This document shows, one piece after another, positions 61,329-64,000 of a stretch of 64,000 nucleotides of DNA (positions within the stretch are counted from its first letter, which is position 1; each line of letters opens with the position of its first letter). The notes beneath the pieces are model-generated. The model ran no database searches. It was not told the origin of the DNA and saw only the letters and a list, made by a program, of their open reading frames with translations. The translations under genes and the position numbers were made by a program. Source of the stretch: Shewanella livingstonensis (GTDB lineage: Bacteria; Pseudomonadota; Gammaproteobacteria; Enterobacterales; Shewanellaceae); the NCBI RefSeq assembly GCF_003855395.1, contig NZ_CP034015.1, positions 310,001 to 374,000 of the forward strand. Direction: 5' to 3'.

Positions 61329-62880
61329 TAGCGTGATAACTGAGCCATTAGCCCAAGTATCTAGTGACGTTGCCATGGACGTTGTCGAAGGTGATGGGGT
61401 TTTTCACTCCAACAGCAAAGAGCGTTTGCCGTTCGCCTTTTCACACCGCTTTCAATTAGTGTTAGCGAAAGAGAATGAACAGCTTTGTCTCTTCTATACC
61501 GATAAAACGCCACTCAGCGCCATGCTAGAAGTGCGGCGCTATGCTGGTGCAGAGTTACCTTTAGTTAAGCTAGAAGTGGCTAAGTTTGAGGCTAAATTGA
61601 CTCAAGCGTATCAAGCAAACTCTTCAGAAGCACAGCAGCTTATGGAAGATATTGGTAACGAGATGGACTTGTTTACTTTGGCTGAAGAGTTACCACAAAC
61701 CGAAGATTTACTTGAAGGTGATGATGACGCGCCGATTATTAAATTAATTAATGCGCTATTGTCGGAAGCCATTAAAGAAGAAGCTTCAGATATACACATC
61801 GAAACCTATGAGAAACAATTAATTGTTCGTTTCCGTATTGATGGTGTGTTGAAAGAAGTATTAAAGCCAAATCGTAAATTATCATCTTTGTTAGTGTCTC
61901 GTATTAAAGTCATGGCTCGTTTAGATATCGCAGAAAAACGCCTGCCACAAGATGGGCGTATTTCGTTACGTATTGCAGGCCGCGCTGTTGATGTACGGGT
62001 ATCGACGATGCCATCAAGTCATGGCGAACGCGTAGTAATGCGTTTGCTAGACAAAAATACCGGTAACTTAGACTTACAGCAACTGGGTATGACACCAAGT
62101 ATTCGTGAAAAATTTGATGATTTAATCCGTAAACCCCATGGGATTATTCTGGTGACTGGGCCTACCGGCTCTGGTAAAAGTACCACCTTGTATGCGGGTT
62201 TAACTGAAATCAACTCTAAAGATACTAATATTTTAACGGTTGAAGATCCCATTGAGTATGAGTTAGAAGGTGTTGGTCAAACTCAGGTTAATACTAAAGT
62301 TGACATGACCTTTGCGCGTGGTTTACGCGCAATATTACGTCAAGATCCCGATGTAGTGATGATTGGTGAAATCCGCGATTTAGAAACCGCACAAATTTCA
62401 GTACAAGCGTCATTAACTGGTCACCTAGTCATTTCAACTTTACACACCAATACGGCATCAGGGGCTATTACCCGTCTGCAAGATATGGGGGTAGAACCCT
62501 TTTTAGTCTCTTCAAGTTTACTCGGGGTGCTCGCTCAACGTCTCATTCGTACATTATGTCCACAGTGTAAAGAAGCTCATGAGCCTGATGAGCGTGAGCG
62601 TGAGTTACTGGGTATTACCGCTAACGATACCCGGATTATTTATCGCGCCAAAGGTTGTAAAGCCTGTGGTCAAAATGGTTATCGTGGTCGAACCGGTATC
62701 CACGAATTGCTGATTGTTGATGATAGCGTTCGTGAACTTATCCATAGTGGTAGGGGGGAGTTAGCCATTGAAAAATATGTACGAAAATCAATTCCAAGTA
62801 TCCGCCACGACGGCATGAGCAAAGTACTCTCCGGGGTAACGACATTAGAAGAAGTATTGCGCGTAACACGCGAGGAGTAA
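61321..62880 (+). CDS. gspE: Type II secretion ATPase GspE
   Basis: A 519-residue cytoplasmic ATPase that powers pseudopilus assembly. Features are the N-terminal domain ([18 protein letters not shown]), Asp box [21 protein letters not shown], Walker [15 protein letters not shown], Walker [18 protein letters not shown], His box [12 protein letters not shown], and the zinc tetracysteine CPQC and CKAC. The ATG at 61321 overlaps the gspD stop by eight bases, with AAGGACAAGG upstream; a GTG at 61258 would add 21 residues inside gspD. Confidence 0.95.
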   Translation: MTDSVITEPLAQVSSDVAMDVVEGDGVFHSNSKERLPFAFSHRFQLVLAKENEQLCLFYTDKTPLSAMLEVRRYAGAELPLVKLEVAKFEAKLTQAYQANSSEAQQLMEDIGNEMDLFTLAEELPQTEDLLEGDDDAPIIKLINALLSEAIKEEASDIHIETYEKQLIVRFRIDGVLKEVLKPNRKLSSLLVSRIKVMARLDIAEKRLPQDGRISLRIAGRAVDVRVSTMPSSHGERVVMRLLDKNTGNLDLQQLGMTPSIREKFDDLIRKPHGIILVTGPTGSGKSTTLYAGLTEINSKDTNILTVEDPIEYELEGVGQTQVNTKVDMTFARGLRAILRQDPDVVMIGEIRDLETAQISVQASLTGHLVISTLHTNTASGAITRLQDMGVEPFLVSSSLLGVLAQRLIRTLCPQCKEAHEPDERERELLGITANDTRIIYRAKGCKACGQNGYRGRTGIHELLIVDDSVRELIHSGRGELAIEKYVRKSIPSIRHDGMSKVLSGVTTLEEVLRVTREE

Positions 62881-62883
62881 TCA

Positions 62884-64000
62884 ATGGCGGCGTTTGAATA
62901 CAAAGCCCTTGATAGTAAAGGCAAGCAACAAAAAGGTGTGATTGAAGCCGATACAGCACGCCATGCAAGAAGTCAGCTGCGTGAGCAGCGTCTTATGCCA
63001 TTGGAACTTTTGCCCGTTAATGAGAAAGAAGCTCGTTCGCAGCGTGGTGGATTTAATCTCGCTAATTTGTTTAAAAAACGTATATCTGTTGCAGAGCTCG
63101 CCCTTATCACTCGTCAAATAGCAACACTGGTGGCTGCGGGTTTACCAATTGAAGAAGCGCTAAAGGCAGTAGGGCAGCAGTCTGAAAAAGATCGCTTAGG
63201 TAGCATGATTATGGCGGTGCGTTCTCGAGTGGTTGAGGGTTATAGTTTAGCCGACTCAATGGCCGAATTTCCGCATGTATTTGATGATCTATACCGTGCG
63301 ATGGTGGCTTCCGGTGAAAAGTCAGGTCATTTAGAAGTAGTGCTTAACCGCTTAGCTGATTACACCGAACGCCGACAACAGCTCAAATCAAAGCTAACAC
63401 AAGCGATGATTTATCCTATTGTATTAACGGTAGTCGCCATTGGCGTAATAGCCGTGTTACTGGCTGCTGTGGTGCCAAAGGTTGTTGGACAGTTTGAACA
63501 TATGGGCCAAGAATTACCCGGCACCACTCAATTTCTCATTCTGGCTTCTGACTTTGTACAACATTGGGGCGTGTTGGTCGTACTGCTTATTTTTGGCTGT
63601 ATGATTATGTTTCAGCGCATGCTGACCAATCCGCGAATACGGATGAAATATGATACTGCGCTGTTACAAATGCCTGTTATCGGTAAAGTGAGTAAAGGGC
63701 TAAATACCGCCCGTTTTGCGCGTACATTAAGTATTTTGTCAGCCAGTTCAGTACCACTACTTGATGGAATGCGTATTGCCAGCGAAGTGCTACAGAATGT
63801 AAAAGTACGTGCCGCAGTTGATGATGCCACAGCAAGAGTTCGTGAAGGAACTAGTTTGGGTACAGCGTTGACTAATACTAAGTTGTTCCCTGCAATGATG
63901 TTGTACATGATTGCATCAGGGGAAAAAAGTGGTCAACTAGAAAATATGCTAGAACGTGCTGCTGATAACCAAGACCGAGAGTTTGAGTCTAACGTTAACA
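62884..64000 (+). CDS. gspF: Type II secretion inner-membrane protein GspF (3' end cut by window)
   Basis: The frame from ATG 62884 runs to the window end, giving 372 residues; the family is usually about 405, so about 30 residues lie outside. Two GspF repeats are visible: LALITRQIATLVAAGLPIEEAL ... VASGEKSGHLEVVL and FARTLSILSASSVPLLDGM ... IASGEKSGQLENML, with membrane helices at about 170-195 and 220-245. The start is three bases past the gspE stop. It binds GspE and GspL in the platform. Confidence 0.95.
   Translation, partial: MAAFEYKALDSKGKQQKGVIEADTARHARSQLREQRLMPLELLPVNEKEARSQRGGFNLANLFKKRISVAELALITRQIATLVAAGLPIEEALKAVGQQSEKDRLGSMIMAVRSRVVEGYSLADSMAEFPHVFDDLYRAMVASGEKSGHLEVVLNRLADYTERRQQLKSKLTQAMIYPIVLTVVAIGVIAVLLAAVVPKVVGQFEHMGQELPGTTQFLILASDFVQHWGVLVVLLIFGCMIMFQRMLTNPRIRMKYDTALLQMPVIGKVSKGLNTARFARTLSILSASSVPLLDGMRIASEVLQNVKVRAAVDDATARVREGTSLGTALTNTKLFPAMMLYMIASGEKSGQLENMLERAADNQDREFESNVN

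Overview
The window reads as a chromosomal stretch of a marine gammaproteobacterium, most likely Shewanella. This is an inference from gene content and order: a DUF3305/DUF3306/Fe-S/TorD/Tat-peptide/FdhABC formate dehydrogenase operon, ubiC beside a FliL-like gene and rlmF, moaA-moaC-moaD-moaE running into modABC, hslR-hslO next to pckA, and a gspC-first type II secretion operon. Base composition is moderately AT-rich. No rRNA, tRNA, CRISPR array or prophage was seen; one complete insertion sequence is present.

Layout. 1-2.5 kb: tail of a GlyGly-CTERM surface protein, ubiC, a FliL-like gene and rlmF. 2.5-12.2 kb: fdhD divergent from an eight-gene formate dehydrogenase operon behind a strong sigma-54-type promoter. 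12.4-15.9 kb: small accessory genes (RlpA-like lipoprotein, DUF1287, stand-alone alarmone-hydrolase-like HD protein, a truncated Hint-deaminase toxin module, EcsC). 16-21.8 kb: FNT channel, periplasmic binding protein, hydrolase, degenerate ZIP protein, DUF2306 protein, RhtA-like exporter. 21.9-25.7 kb: two secreted proteins and a TPR membrane protein of unknown role. 25.9-31.6 kb: SMR pump, yqhD/yqhC pair, yqfB, HemN-like radical SAM enzyme, PfkB kinase. 31.9-32.9 kb: a complete 1,040-bp IS1595-family element with 8-bp target duplication. 33-38 kb: MOSC protein, DUF4870, chemoreceptor, ETF-ubiquinone oxidoreductase. 38.3-43.4 kb: Moco-riboswitch-led moaACDE-modABC. 43.7-50.3 kb: PepSY protein with two-component system, pseudouridine synthase, two tandem paralogous diguanylate cyclases, Pmp3-like and DUF2986 small proteins. 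50.4-54.7 kb: moeA-moeB, yhbQ, M14 peptidase. 54.9-58 kb: pckA, hslO, hslR. 58.3-64 kb: gspCDE and most of gspF.

How the genes work together. Molybdenum is the main theme: modABC imports molybdate, moaACDE, moeB and moeA build and load molybdopterin, and FdhD with the TorD-like chaperone matures the molybdo- or tungsto-enzyme FdhABC, which feeds electrons from formate to the quinone pool. The FNT protein may move formate or a similar anion. The type II secretion operon at the right edge could export the GlyGly-CTERM protein at the left edge.

Most novel points: the sigma-54 promoter with an upstream palindrome in front of the fdh operon; the Hint-deaminase fragment with CAE and PCxxC motifs; a histidine kinase whose natural start appears to be a non-canonical codon; and a probable PsrA-type operator before the ETF-QO gene.
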